DNA of 64,000 bases from CAZNSX01 sp964575845 (GTDB lineage Bacteria; UBA8248; CAZNSX01). The translations under genes and the position numbers were made by a program. Each line of letters starts with the position of its first letter. Positions within the stretch are counted from its first letter, which is position 1. The stretch lies in assembly GCA_964575845.1 (NCBI GenBank), contig CAZNSX010000009.1:1-64000 (forward strand). The letters run 5' to 3'. This document shows positions 56,331 through 64,000 of the stretch, piece by piece. The notes below the pieces were generated by a model. That model made no database searches, was not told the DNA's origin, and saw only the letters and a list, made by a program, of their open reading frames with translations.

Positions 56331-57366
56331 GCCTCTGGTTGCCCTTACCATGGGAGACCCGGCGGGAGTGGGACCAGAGGTGGCCCTGAAGGCCGCGCTC
56401 CTTCCGGGCGTGAGGAGGGTCTGCATCCCTGTGCTGGTGGGGGATGCCAGTGCCTTCAAGAGGGCGGCCCGTGCCTCAGGCCTCGAAGTAAAGCTCCGCA
56501 TCCTCAAGGGGGGTCCGCAGGGCGCCGGGGCCGGTCCCGAGATTAACGTGCTGGACCTCGATAACCTGGAAGAAGGCTCCTGGTCTTTCGGAAAGAGCAC
56601 CTCCCTTACGGGCAGGGCCGCCGCCCAGGCGATCGAGCGGGCTGTGGAACTCGCCCTCTCCGGCGGGGTTGTTGCCCTTGTGACCGCTCCCATAAGCAAA
56701 GAAGCCCTCCAGCAGGCGGGATACATTTACCCCGGCCACACGGAGTTCCTGGCCCATCTCGTCGGGGGCGCGGACCCCGTCATGACCCTCATCTGCGGCC
56801 GGTTCCGGGTGGCTCACGTCTCCTCCCACTGCTCCCTTAAGGAAGCCTGTCGCCGGGTGAGGCGACCCCGCATCCTAAGGGCCATCTCTCTCCTGGCCGA
56901 TGCCTTGATGCGCCTCGGCATAGGGGAGCCACGGATAGCGGTCTCGGGCTTGAACCCTCATGCAGGCGAAGGGGGGCTTTTCGGCCTGGAGGAGCTGGAG
57001 GAGATAGCACCCGCAGTGGAAGAGGCCAGGAAGCAGGGTTTCAGCGTGGAAGGGCCCCTCCCACCCGACACCGTTTTCATCAAACATCGGGACGGCCACT
57101 ACGACGGCGTTGTGGCCATGTACCACGACCAGGGGCACATTGCTGGAAAGTTGGGGGGGTTCTCTTTGAAGCGCGGCGTAAGGGGAAAAGTGCGCGGCGT
57201 AAACGTCACCCTGGGCCTTCCCATCATACGCACCTCAGTTGACCACGGAACGGCACTGGATATAGCTGGCCGCGGCCTGGCTGACGGGGCCAGCATGGCC
57301 GATGCCGTCAGGCTTGCGGTGAAGCTCTCCCGGGCCTCTCCCTCGTCTATCTCAGGCAAGCCTTGA
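56305..57366 (+). CDS. pdxA2: 4-hydroxythreonine-4-phosphate dehydrogenase-family enzyme (PdxA2)
   Basis: A 353-residue NAD-dependent dehydrogenase/decarboxylase. LVALTMGDPAGVGPEVALKA, TAPISKEALQQAGYIYPGHT, VSGLNPHAGEGGLFG and DTVFIKHRDGHYDGVVAMYH carry the family motifs and metal-binding histidines. Next to a DUF1537 kinase, the likely role is oxidation of 4-phospho-threonate or erythronate (PdxA2 type) rather than vitamin B6 synthesis. The start is ATG 56305 with GAGGTGAGAG upstream. It overlaps the end of the kinase frame by 26 bases, confirming they were one operon. Confidence 0.9.
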   Translation: MARPRARVKPLVALTMGDPAGVGPEVALKAALLPGVRRVCIPVLVGDASAFKRAARASGLEVKLRILKGGPQGAGAGPEINVLDLDNLEEGSWSFGKSTSLTGRAAAQAIERAVELALSGGVVALVTAPISKEALQQAGYIYPGHTEFLAHLVGGADPVMTLICGRFRVAHVSSHCSLKEACRRVRRPRILRAISLLADALMRLGIGEPRIAVSGLNPHAGEGGLFGLEELEEIAPAVEEARKQGFSVEGPLPPDTVFIKHRDGHYDGVVAMYHDQGHIAGKLGGFSLKRGVRGKVRGVNVTLGLPIIRTSVDHGTALDIAGRGLADGASMADAVRLAVKLSRASPSSISGKP

Positions 57367-57389
57367 GAGCCCTTCGTGCAGCGGCAGTT

Positions 57390-58622
57390 TCAGGAGGAAG
57401 GGAGCAGGGAGCGGTAGAGGGCCTCATACTCTGAGACCCCTGCTTCGAGGCTGAAGAGACTCTCGGCTACTCTGCGGCAACGGTTCCTCAAGGCGGGCCC
57501 GTCCGCCAGGAGGTCAAGGATTTCTTTAAGGGCTCGGTCGTAGCCCTCGGGAGTCTGTTCCCTTACCATTACCCCTACTCTGTGAGGGAGGAGGTCTTCT
57601 TCACTATCCCCCACTCCCGGAGTCATCACCACGGGAAGGCCAGAGGCCAGGTATTCGGCCAGTTTAATGGGTGACATGGCCCGTCGGGCAAAGGATTGCC
57701 GGAGGAAGAGGAGGCCCACATGGGCTCTCACCATCTCGCCGGGGATTGCCTCGTGGGGGACCCGGGCAAGCTTCACCTTGCCGAGGGGAAGGCCTCCGGC
57801 TGTGAGGGCCTTTTCCACTCCTGAAAGGTCATTATTGGCCAGGAAAAGAAGCCGGGCATCGGGGATAAGCCTTTGAGCCCTTTCAAAAAAGCGCAGCATC
57901 TCCTCCACCAGGTAATATCCCCCAACAGAGCCAGCATAGAGAAAGGTGAGCCCACCTTCTGCGTCCTCCGCTTCCGCCCTCCTTCTGAAGCGTTCCGGGT
58001 CAACGCAGCAGGGGATCACCCTGACGGGCGGAGGCCCCCCGGGAGGCCTGAGTGAGCCCTCCTCAATCTCCCGGCGAAGGGCTCTCGTGAGGACAACCGC
58101 GGCATCGCACCCCTTCAGGCAGCGCCGCTCAAGGGCTGATGTCAGCCTGTAGGTGAGCGAGCCAGCAGCCCAACGACCGGCATCCACGTACTCCTCCCCC
58201 ATGAGTCCCCGGATGTTGAAGACGAAGGGCACTCTGAGCAGCCGGCAAAGGGGGTAGACCATAAGGGCTGCCATGATAGCTCGGGCGTCCACGAGTTCGA
58301 TGCGTCTTCTCGGAAAAAGATAGGCACAATAAAGGAAGCCCCGGAGGATATCCCAAAGGGTTGCCAAAAAAGAGGGCCTTTTATGGTAGCGAAGCCAGTG
58401 CCAATCTACTCCCTGCTCGGAAAGCTCCCTCTTCTCCCGCCCGAGGGCCTCCCTGTCGTTGCTGGGAAGCTCGCCCGGCTTCTCAAAGGTGAGGAGGGTA
58501 AACCTCATCCCCCGCTTGGAAAGCTCCCGCATATAGGGAATTGCCTGCGAGCGTATGTGAGGTTCTCGGATGCCGTTATAGGAGACGAAAAGAACCCTAT
58601 GGGGTTTTTTCTCTTTGGCCAT
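57390..58622 (-). CDS. glycosyltransferase, family 4 type
   Basis: A 410-residue GT-B glycosyltransferase. The N-terminal acceptor domain begins HRVLFVSYNGIREPHIRSQ. The C-terminal donor-binding half has LTFLYAGSVGGYYLVEEML, FARRAMSPIKLAEYLASGLP and the E-x7-E element. It adds a sugar from a nucleotide donor to a growing glycan. The neighbouring GT/methyltransferase, transglutaminase-like and wecB genes indicate a surface polysaccharide or glycoconjugate locus. The start is ATG 58622, with GGAAGG just upstream. Confidence 0.88.
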   Translation of the reverse strand: MAKEKKPHRVLFVSYNGIREPHIRSQAIPYMRELSKRGMRFTLLTFEKPGELPSNDREALGREKRELSEQGVDWHWLRYHKRPSFLATLWDILRGFLYCAYLFPRRRIELVDARAIMAALMVYPLCRLLRVPFVFNIRGLMGEEYVDAGRWAAGSLTYRLTSALERRCLKGCDAAVVLTRALRREIEEGSLRPPGGPPPVRVIPCCVDPERFRRRAEAEDAEGGLTFLYAGSVGGYYLVEEMLRFFERAQRLIPDARLLFLANNDLSGVEKALTAGGLPLGKVKLARVPHEAIPGEMVRAHVGLLFLRQSFARRAMSPIKLAEYLASGLPVVMTPGVGDSEEDLLPHRVGVMVREQTPEGYDRALKEILDLLADGPALRNRCRRVAESLFSLEAGVSEYEALYRSLLPSS

Positions 58623-58664
58623 GGACCTTCCGGGGACTTTCCGCAAAGGGCTCTGGAGGAGGGC

Positions 58665-60692
58665 TCACGGGGAGAGAGCAGAAGATGCCCCCTGGGCCGG
58701 GGAGCTTATCGCAGGGCCCAGCCTTCGGACCGCCGCCTCCTCCTCGGTGGCGCATTCCTTCTCCCATGAAGGAGAACGCTCTTCCTTCTCACCGTAAAGG
58801 CGCCATCCGTACTTCTCCGTAGGAGTGATGATAACTTTCTTGAGCCCCGCCCGGTAGGCCCACTCCCTGAGCTCCTCCTCGCCGAAGTAATGGCGTATCG
58901 GCGCGGAGAAGCGGTCAAACCAGTCTGCGTAACACACCGAGAAGGGGAATTTGGCATATAGCTTTATCCGGGAAAGGGCTATTCGTTCAATAAGCGGGAA
59001 CTTCCGGAGCATCTTATAAGGTTTGATGAAGAGCATGTAATCCAGGAGGGCAAAGACAAAGCAGATGCGCTTAAGGGCCCTGTGAGGGATGCGATGCGTG
59101 ATTCGCCGGGCACTTTCGGTGACGAAATTGATGAAAACCCGCTTGGTACTGTATACCCAGATGAAGACGGGAGCGCCCGGCTTAAGACAACTGAGCAAAG
59201 CTCGAAAACCGCGCTCCGGGTCCGGGAGGTGATGAATAGCCCCCAGGCAATAAATAAAGTCAAAAGAACCGGGCTTAAAAGGCAGGGAGTAGATGTCTCC
59301 CTTGGCGAGGGACACATTCGCGAAGTCGCGGTTGGTGGCCCTCGCGGTGAAAATGGCATTGCTGAAATCCATGCCGACGACGCGACGAGCGCCATATTGA
59401 GCAGCGTAGTAGAGATGCCGGCCGAAGCCACAAGCCGCATCCAGGCCCACCTTTCCGTTGAAAAAACCTGGCCCCACGGGGTGGATATAGTTTAAGAAGT
59501 GCTCCTCATTGGCCGGGACCATATCGGGAAACTCCGTCCACTGAAAATCGAAACTTCTCTGGGTCTTCTTCTGGGAGCGTTCGAATTCTGCCCGCCGCTT
59601 TTCCAGGCCATCCTCATATGCATCACTTATGACCTGCTGGAAGAGGTGAAAATTGCCCTTAACAGAGTAGTGGGCCTCAACCCGGGCCTGTCCCTCGCGC
59701 CCCATCCTCTCCCTGAGCTCGGGGCTCTCCACAAGGTGAGAGACCTTCTCTATCCATTCCTCTTCACTCCTTGCGAGAAAGCCGTTGACCCCATCTTCCA
59801 CGATGTAGTTATTCACGCCCACGGGGGAGCACACCACGGGGAGCTTCACGCTCATATAGAGAAGGGCCTTAAACCCGCACTTATACCTCTCCCATTCGTC
59901 ATCCCTGAGGGGCATGATGCCGATATCGAAAGTTCTCAGGTCTTCCAGCTCTCGCTCAAGGGACCAGGGGAGGTTCTTTATGCGGCCGTTCCTCGATGGC
60001 GGCGTGTACTGCCCGCCGATGACCCGCACCTCCAGCTGAGGATACCTCGCCAGGAGCTTCTCAAACACCCGGTCCAGCATCTTGAGATATTTGGCCGTTG
60101 TGTGACTACCTATCCAGCCCATTATCACCCTGCCATCCCGCCCGTCCTTGGGGCTCTCAGCCCGGTAAACCTCAGTCTCAACGGGCGTAGGGATGATCAC
60201 CACGTTGGGGTTATATTTGAGGGCGTAATCTTTCAGAAACTCATTTCCCGCAATGACACGGGAGCTGAGCTTTATGATGTCCCTCACCCGGTGGCTCTGC
60301 TTGAAGAAGGTGTAGATCCTCTCCCGGAGGTCAGACTTATTGGAAAGGAAGATGCCGTCATCGAAATCAAAGATGATACCCGAGGGGAGGCGCCTGAGGA
60401 GCCAGGTGTTAAAAGGAGTCCAGATGGGAAAGATGCGCCTGTGGATGAAGACGACGTCGTACTTTGAGGCCGCGAGAAGCACCCATAAGTAGCGGAAGAA
60501 TGCCTTCACGAAGTAGTAAACCTTGCGCAGCCTGTGGCCCTTGACATAGAGGATGCTGTATAGCTCACGGGACATGAAGGGCTCCACCCGCCACTGAACC
60601 TCCCGCTGGTCCAAGTAGCGCAAGAACTGCTCAACGCGCAGGCGGTTGCTGGCCCCTTCCGTAGGATAGGGGACGATGAAGAGGACCTTCAT
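58665..60692 (-). CDS. fusion protein: family 4 glycosyltransferase plus SAM-dependent methyltransferase
   Basis: 675 residues. Residues ~1-365 are a GT-B glycosyltransferase (KVLFIVPYPTEGASNRLRVE, VIMGWIGSHTTAKYLKMLDR, MPLRDDEWERYKCGFKALLY). Residues ~410-530 are a class I methyltransferase: LDAACGFGRHLYYAAQYGA (SAM loop), GDIYSLPFKPGSFDFIYCLG and HHLPDPERGF. The C-terminal ~130 residues are helical and basic. The fusion implies that one protein transfers a sugar and then methylates it, a plausible chain-end cap. The linker is near residues 365-405. Located between the other GT gene and the transglutaminase-like gene. Confidence 0.87.
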   Translation of the reverse strand: MKVLFIVPYPTEGASNRLRVEQFLRYLDQREVQWRVEPFMSRELYSILYVKGHRLRKVYYFVKAFFRYLWVLLAASKYDVVFIHRRIFPIWTPFNTWLLRRLPSGIIFDFDDGIFLSNKSDLRERIYTFFKQSHRVRDIIKLSSRVIAGNEFLKDYALKYNPNVVIIPTPVETEVYRAESPKDGRDGRVIMGWIGSHTTAKYLKMLDRVFEKLLARYPQLEVRVIGGQYTPPSRNGRIKNLPWSLERELEDLRTFDIGIMPLRDDEWERYKCGFKALLYMSVKLPVVCSPVGVNNYIVEDGVNGFLARSEEEWIEKVSHLVESPELRERMGREGQARVEAHYSVKGNFHLFQQVISDAYEDGLEKRRAEFERSQKKTQRSFDFQWTEFPDMVPANEEHFLNYIHPVGPGFFNGKVGLDAACGFGRHLYYAAQYGARRVVGMDFSNAIFTARATNRDFANVSLAKGDIYSLPFKPGSFDFIYCLGAIHHLPDPERGFRALLSCLKPGAPVFIWVYSTKRVFINFVTESARRITHRIPHRALKRICFVFALLDYMLFIKPYKMLRKFPLIERIALSRIKLYAKFPFSVCYADWFDRFSAPIRHYFGEEELREWAYRAGLKKVIITPTEKYGWRLYGEKEERSPSWEKECATEEEAAVRRLGPAISSPAQGASSALSP

Positions 60693-60724
60693 GTTGTCGA
60701 CATTCTCCTCGCCAGGGGAACTAG

Positions 60725-60741
60725 TTTCTTATTATAAGAAA
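60725..60741. repeat. 7-bp palindrome in AT-rich gap
   Basis: TTTCTTA-TTA-TAAGAAA in a short AT-rich region (60693-60795) between the transglutaminase-like gene and the fusion glycosyltransferase gene. It is upstream of the glycosyltransferase on the minus strand and could be an operator or part of a promoter. Confidence 0.3.
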
Positions 60742-60795
60742 AAATAATATTTACGAGAAGCCAAAAGAATTATCAAGGCCCAGACTTCAGCTGGA

Positions 60796-61587
60796 CTAAG
60801 GCGAAGGGGACCCTCCAAACCGGGCCCTTGCCCTCTGCATAAGCCCGAGCTTTCGACTCACCTCGTAGACCACCCTACGAAGGGGCATCTGAAGCTCGGG
60901 CTTAATGATAGGAGGAAGAGCCTTGAGCTGAGATAGGCGCTTGTAAAAATCGCTGTAAGGGCGCCCCCTGAAGCGAGCCGAGCCGACTGCCCTCTGGGCT
61001 ATAGAAGGGTCGGCCCTGAGGTCATCGAGGCTCGCAAGCTGGCCTCGGGCGTTTCTGAAGACGACTCCGAGGTAGGTATCGAAGAGGAGCATCCTCCCGC
61101 CCAGCTCTACCACCGCCACGGTGGGGCCTTTTGTGCCGTCGGGGGCGTGCAGCCGGTACGTGGCCGAACGATAGCCCGCATAAGTGGCCAGGGTCGTGAA
61201 GACATCGCCTACCTGGTCACCTTCCCCGTAGCCGCGGATGATGACATTAAGGATGTGATCATCCCTCACGGGGAGGCCCTCCGGAGTTCCAAACCTGATA
61301 TTGGCCCGCACCCACCTGAGGATGCCCAGGAGTTTCTCCTCACCGGTGGGGGCACCCAGGGTAATCTGTTGAGCCAGGTATTTGAACTGGTAATGGCGGC
61401 TAAAGAAGGTCAGGAGTTTAAGGTAGAGGGGAATGGGTCTCTCGCGGAAGACGTAATCGACCCCCTCTCGGGTGTTAGCCGGCCTTTGCAAAAGGAAAAA
61501 CAAGCCCGCCAGGATGAGGGCGAGGATGATCAGGATCCAGGGCCACCTTTTCCTCTTTCGGGGGGCTGAGGGCAAATAACCTACCAT
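60796..61587 (-). CDS. membrane-anchored transglutaminase-like protein, probably inactive
   Basis: A 263-residue protein with an N-terminal signal anchor (WPWILIILALILAGLFFLL). The rest resembles a transglutaminase-like fold (EEKLLGILRWVRANIRFG, GDVFTTLATYAGYRSATYRL, LLFDTYLGVVF). The region where the Cys normally sits reads GYGEGDQVGDVF, the catalytic His strand reads PTVAVVELGGRML, and only the Asp of LLFD is clear. I therefore expect no protease or transamidase activity. It lies between wecB and the GT/methyltransferase gene, so a scaffold role in glycan assembly is possible. Confidence 0.6.
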   Translation of the reverse strand: MVGYLPSAPRKRKRWPWILIILALILAGLFFLLQRPANTREGVDYVFRERPIPLYLKLLTFFSRHYQFKYLAQQITLGAPTGEEKLLGILRWVRANIRFGTPEGLPVRDDHILNVIIRGYGEGDQVGDVFTTLATYAGYRSATYRLHAPDGTKGPTVAVVELGGRMLLFDTYLGVVFRNARGQLASLDDLRADPSIAQRAVGSARFRGRPYSDFYKRLSQLKALPPIIKPELQMPLRRVVYEVSRKLGLMQRARARFGGSPSP

Positions 61588-61594
61588 TAGCCCT

Positions 61595-62764
61595 TCAGAC
61601 GCTCACATAAGCCGCCGGCCCCCGGGCTGCAGCCATTATCTCACGCTTCCTCTCAAGGAGGAAACTTACGATACGCCCCGCCGCGGCGCCGTCTCCGTAA
61701 GGATTGATGGCCTTCGACATGGCCTGGTGGCGTGTCTTATCGGTCAGAAGGGATGTGGCCGCCCTGAGGATTTCGCTTGTATCGGTTCCCACTACCTGAG
61801 CCGCGCCGGCTTCCACGGCCTCAGGTCTCTCGGTCACCCGGCGCAGCACCAGGACAGGGGTCCCAAAAGTGGGGGCCTCCTCTTGGATGCCGCCCGAGTC
61901 GGTCAGGATAATATAGGAGCGTTTCATCAGGTGAACACATGTGCGGTAATCTAGGGGCTCTGTGAGGTGGATGCGCTCCCTACCCGACAGAAGCGCCTCC
62001 ACAGCACGCCTCACATTGGGGTTTGGATGGACTGGATAAATTATGGCCAGGTCCTCAAAGCACTCGCCCAGCTCCACAAGTGCCCTGCATATGTTTCTCA
62101 GAGGCTCACCAAAGCTCTCCCGCCGGTGGGCCGTGACGAGGATGAGGCGCCTTCCCTCCAGGGGTAACCCCCGAAGGGGTCCTGAGGCCATGAGGTCGAA
62201 GGGTTCCCGGGCTATTGAGAGGAGGGCGTCAATGACGGGGTTTCCCGTAATCAGTATCCTCCCCGGTGGCACCCCCTCTCTCAAAAGGTTTTCCCTGGCC
62301 CTTGCCGTAGGGGCGAAGTGGTAGTCGGCAAGGACAGTGGTGAGACGGCGATTTATCTCCTCGGGGTAAGGGTTCTGCTTGTCACCGCTCCTGAGGCCTG
62401 CTTCCACGTGGCCCACGAGACAGCCCCAGTAGTAGGAAAGGAGGGCCCCCATAAAGGTAGTGGTTGTATCTCCTTGAACCAGGGCCAGATGAGGGCTGAA
62501 CTCCCGGTAAACCGGCTCCATCTTTTCGACGATCTCCCGGGTGAGCTGAAAGAGGTCTTGATTCTCAAGCATGACGTCAAGATCCCTTTGGGGGATTATC
62601 TTGAAGAGGTCCAGAACCTGGTCGAGCATCTCCCGGTGCTGGGCTGTGGCCACCACGATGGAGTCCACCTCCTCGCGGTGCTTCTCCAGCTCCTTCACCA
62701 CCGGAGCCATCTTGATGGCCTCAGGTCTCGTGCCTATGATGGTAAGGACCCTAAGCTTCGTCAA
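61595..62764 (-). CDS. wecB: UDP-N-acetylglucosamine 2-epimerase (non-hydrolysing)
   Basis: Interconverts UDP-GlcNAc and UDP-ManNAc for surface glycans. VLTIIGTRPEAIKMAPVVKE, TAQHREMLDQVLDLF, VEAGLRSGDKQNPYPEEINR, TAHRRESFGEP and DSGGIQEEAPTFGTPVLVLR are the family blocks, with catalytic Asp, Glu and His residues in place. The length is 389 residues. The start is TTG 62764 because GGGAGAGG precedes it; the ORF upstream is unrelated. It uses the UDP-GlcNAc made by the glm genes of this window. Confidence 0.95.
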   Translation of the reverse strand: MTKLRVLTIIGTRPEAIKMAPVVKELEKHREEVDSIVVATAQHREMLDQVLDLFKIIPQRDLDVMLENQDLFQLTREIVEKMEPVYREFSPHLALVQGDTTTTFMGALLSYYWGCLVGHVEAGLRSGDKQNPYPEEINRRLTTVLADYHFAPTARARENLLREGVPPGRILITGNPVIDALLSIAREPFDLMASGPLRGLPLEGRRLILVTAHRRESFGEPLRNICRALVELGECFEDLAIIYPVHPNPNVRRAVEALLSGRERIHLTEPLDYRTCVHLMKRSYIILTDSGGIQEEAPTFGTPVLVLRRVTERPEAVEAGAAQVVGTDTSEILRAATSLLTDKTRHQAMSKAINPYGDGAAAGRIVSFLLERKREIMAAARGPAAYVSV

Positions 62765-62822
62765 AGCCCTCTCCCGCTTTAATGCACTTTGATGAGACGG
62801 ACCCGGGAGAACCCATAGTGTT

Positions 62823-64000
62823 CTAAAGGTCCGGGGGGGCCGTCCCCTCATGGACCACCAGCTCGGCGGCTCTAGCTATAAGCTTAAGCCCCTCGCGCAA
62901 CTCTCCCAGCTCCACAAACTCATCAGGCCCGTGGGCATGGTCAATGTTGCCCGGCCCGAACACAAGACAATGAGGGTTTCCCGTGCGGACGGCGATCATT
63001 CCCGCATCGGTGTAATAGGGAACGCCCTTCACCTTGAGGGGCTTTCCGCTGACCTCCTCTCGGGCTTTCCTGAAGGCCCCTGCAAGGGGAGATTTCTCAT
63101 CTGCAACTACGGGAGGCCTCTCGAGGCTCAAAGTTCTCACTTCCGCCAGGGTGCCAGCGATTCGGGCGCTTCCCCTTCGGGCGCTCTCGGTTATCAGCTC
63201 TAAGGCCCCAGCGCATGAAAGAGGGGGCGGGAAACGTAAATCCACTTCGGCCCGGCAAAGGCCCGGGACGACGTTCGTCTTCGTTCCCCCTTCGATGACG
63301 CTTGTGGTCAGGGTGGCCTTCCCCAATAGGGGGTGCTCGTGCTCCAGAGCCGCCACCCGGTCTTTCAGCTCCGACAGAGCCAGGATCATGGCATAGATGG
63401 CGTCGGCACCTGTGTGGGGCACAGATGCGTGGGCGCTCCTGCCCCTCACGCTAATCTCATACCACATCACCCCCTTCGCAGCCACCACCAGCTCCAGAGA
63501 AGTAGGCTCGGATGCCAGAACAAAGCTCTCCCCATCTATCCAGCCATTATCCACAAGAGCATTCGCCCCTCGCATGAGGGCTCCCTCTTCATCGACTGTG
63601 CCGCATAAAAGTACCCGCCGCTTGAAGCTCTCCCCCCGGGACGCCCGCTCGGTAAGATAACGAAAGGCCACAAGACAGGCGGCAAAGCCGCCCTTCAGGT
63701 CGGCGGCCCCCCGGCCGAAGAGCTTTTCCCCTTCGATTGTGCCCGCAAATGGCTCCCGGCTCCAGCCCTCTCCCATAGGAACGGTATCCATGTGGCAGAC
63801 GAAGGCAAGGGTACTTTTCCCCTCCCCCAGGGCGAGGATGACGTTTTCCCTCCCGGGTTCCACCTCCTCACGGAACACCTCCACCCCGAGCTCCCGCCCG
63901 TAGCGGGCAACCCGGTCTGCCATGGCCCTTTCACTTCCGGTTGGGTTTTCACTGGGAATGCGCACAAGTTCCTGAGCCAGAGAGACAACTTCCTCGAGGT
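62823..64000 (-). CDS. M20-family metallopeptidase/deacylase (ArgE/DapE/CPG2 type), 5' end beyond window
   Basis: The reading frame is open to the window edge: upstream of the GTG at 63965 it reads LEEVVSLAQELVRIPSENPT, the normal N-terminus of M20 peptidases, so the true start lies beyond base 64000. Zinc ligands are in FVCHMDTVPMGEG, GRGAADLKGGFAACL, GTVDEEGALMRG (catalytic Glu) and the late HAHGPDEFV. The dimerisation domain is at ~170-290 (YEISVRGRSAHASVPHTGAD). Could be acetylornithine deacetylase, succinyl-diaminopimelate desuccinylase or a dipeptidase. The substrate is unknown. Confidence 0.9.
   Translation of the reverse strand, partial: LEEVVSLAQELVRIPSENPTGSERAMADRVARYGRELGVEVFREEVEPGRENVILALGEGKSTLAFVCHMDTVPMGEGWSREPFAGTIEGEKLFGRGAADLKGGFAACLVAFRYLTERASRGESFKRRVLLCGTVDEEGALMRGANALVDNGWIDGESFVLASEPTSLELVVAAKGVMWYEISVRGRSAHASVPHTGADAIYAMILALSELKDRVAALEHEHPLLGKATLTTSVIEGGTKTNVVPGLCRAEVDLRFPPPLSCAGALELITESARRGSARIAGTLAEVRTLSLERPPVVADEKSPLAGAFRKAREEVSGKPLKVKGVPYYTDAGMIAVRTGNPHCLVFGPGNIDHAHGPDEFVELGELREGLKLIARAAELVVHEGTAPPDL

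Noticed and set aside
59499..60467. 322-codon plus-strand frame
   Set aside because: Antisense to the GT domain of the fusion protein, with no family signature.
63963..63965. GTG at 63965 as the start of the M20 peptidase
   Set aside because: The frame continues upstream with LEEVVSLAQELV, the conserved beginning of the family, so the gene runs off the window and this GTG is internal.
1..64000. CRISPR array, rRNA operon or complete insertion sequence
   Set aside because: No regularly spaced repeats, no rRNA-like blocks and no intact transposase or integrase were found. Only the IS1380-type fragment at 22889-23098 was seen.

Overview
The window is about 64 kb of GC-rich, gene-dense DNA from a diderm (Gram-negative type) bacterium. 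It carries an outer-membrane beta-barrel, lipoproteins with lipoboxes, Tat and SecG export genes, HisZ, PurA, PyrF and an encoded-CCA tRNA. Many genes start with GTG or TTG after good Shine-Dalgarno sequences, and many overlap by a few bases. The gene set (GAPDH-PGK-TPI-SecG, DUF4416, FmdB, HisZ-PurA, standalone LigD phosphoesterase) would suit an uncultivated Desulfobacterota/NC10-like lineage. That placement is a guess from gene content, not an identification.

Layout. 1-315: end of an unrecognised gene. 366-10701 (minus): amino-sugar nucleotide block with a degenerate NtrC-like protein, a GlmU N-terminal-like uridylyltransferase, a strong promoter with a structured leader, a GlmU-like bifunctional enzyme, GlmS, a phosphohexomutase with an extra C-terminal domain, a left-handed beta-helix acyltransferase-like protein and a UvrD/PcrA helicase. 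10775-14682 (minus): DUF35 protein plus thiolase, FmdB, IlvE and a DnaQ-like exonuclease. 14894-18666 (plus): cyclase-family hydrolase, TatA, TatC, PyrF, acylphosphatase and DUF4416. 18653-23200 (minus): cupredoxin-like protein, PurA, HisZ, then a scarred stretch with a SerA N-terminal remnant, a lower-GC PAP2 phosphatase and an IS1380-type transposase remnant. 23197-28240: outer-membrane barrel, an FG-GAP repeat protein and a metallo-beta-lactamase-fold hydrolase. 28371-34845 (minus): central carbon block (acetolactate-synthase-like enzyme, aconitase, LigD 3'-phosphoesterase domain, 2-oxoacid dehydrogenase E1 alpha and beta).

35106-45219 (plus): a previously untracked rubredoxin-like mini-protein with a consensus promoter, an aspartase/fumarase, a lipoprotein, glycolytic gapA-pgk-tpiA-secG, and a dipeptide-type ABC transporter (binding protein and two permeases). 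45289-51192: tRNA-Leu(GAG), a YkgJ cysteine-cluster protein, two old-yellow-enzyme/FAD reductases, a VOC protein and chorismate mutase. 51207-57366: class III aminotransferase, SDR and a four-carbon acid sugar kinase/PdxA2 pair. 57390-64000 (minus): two glycosyltransferase genes (one fused to a methyltransferase), a transglutaminase-like membrane protein, WecB and an M20 peptidase that runs off the window.

The most unusual locus is 53846-56330. A DUF1537 four-carbon acid sugar kinase gene is cut at its conserved K-x-D-S motif by a 1252-bp insert. ATAGAT lies at both boundaries, and removing the insert restores the reading frame exactly. The insert carries a compact phage-like mini-operon (coiled-coil protein, lipoprotein, zinc-ribbon membrane protein) and the N-terminus of an SMC-like gene, which is now fused in frame to the kinase C-terminal part. 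Other points of interest are the pseudo-NtrC regulator whose catalytic motifs are all gone and the structured leader before the glmU-like/glmS genes.
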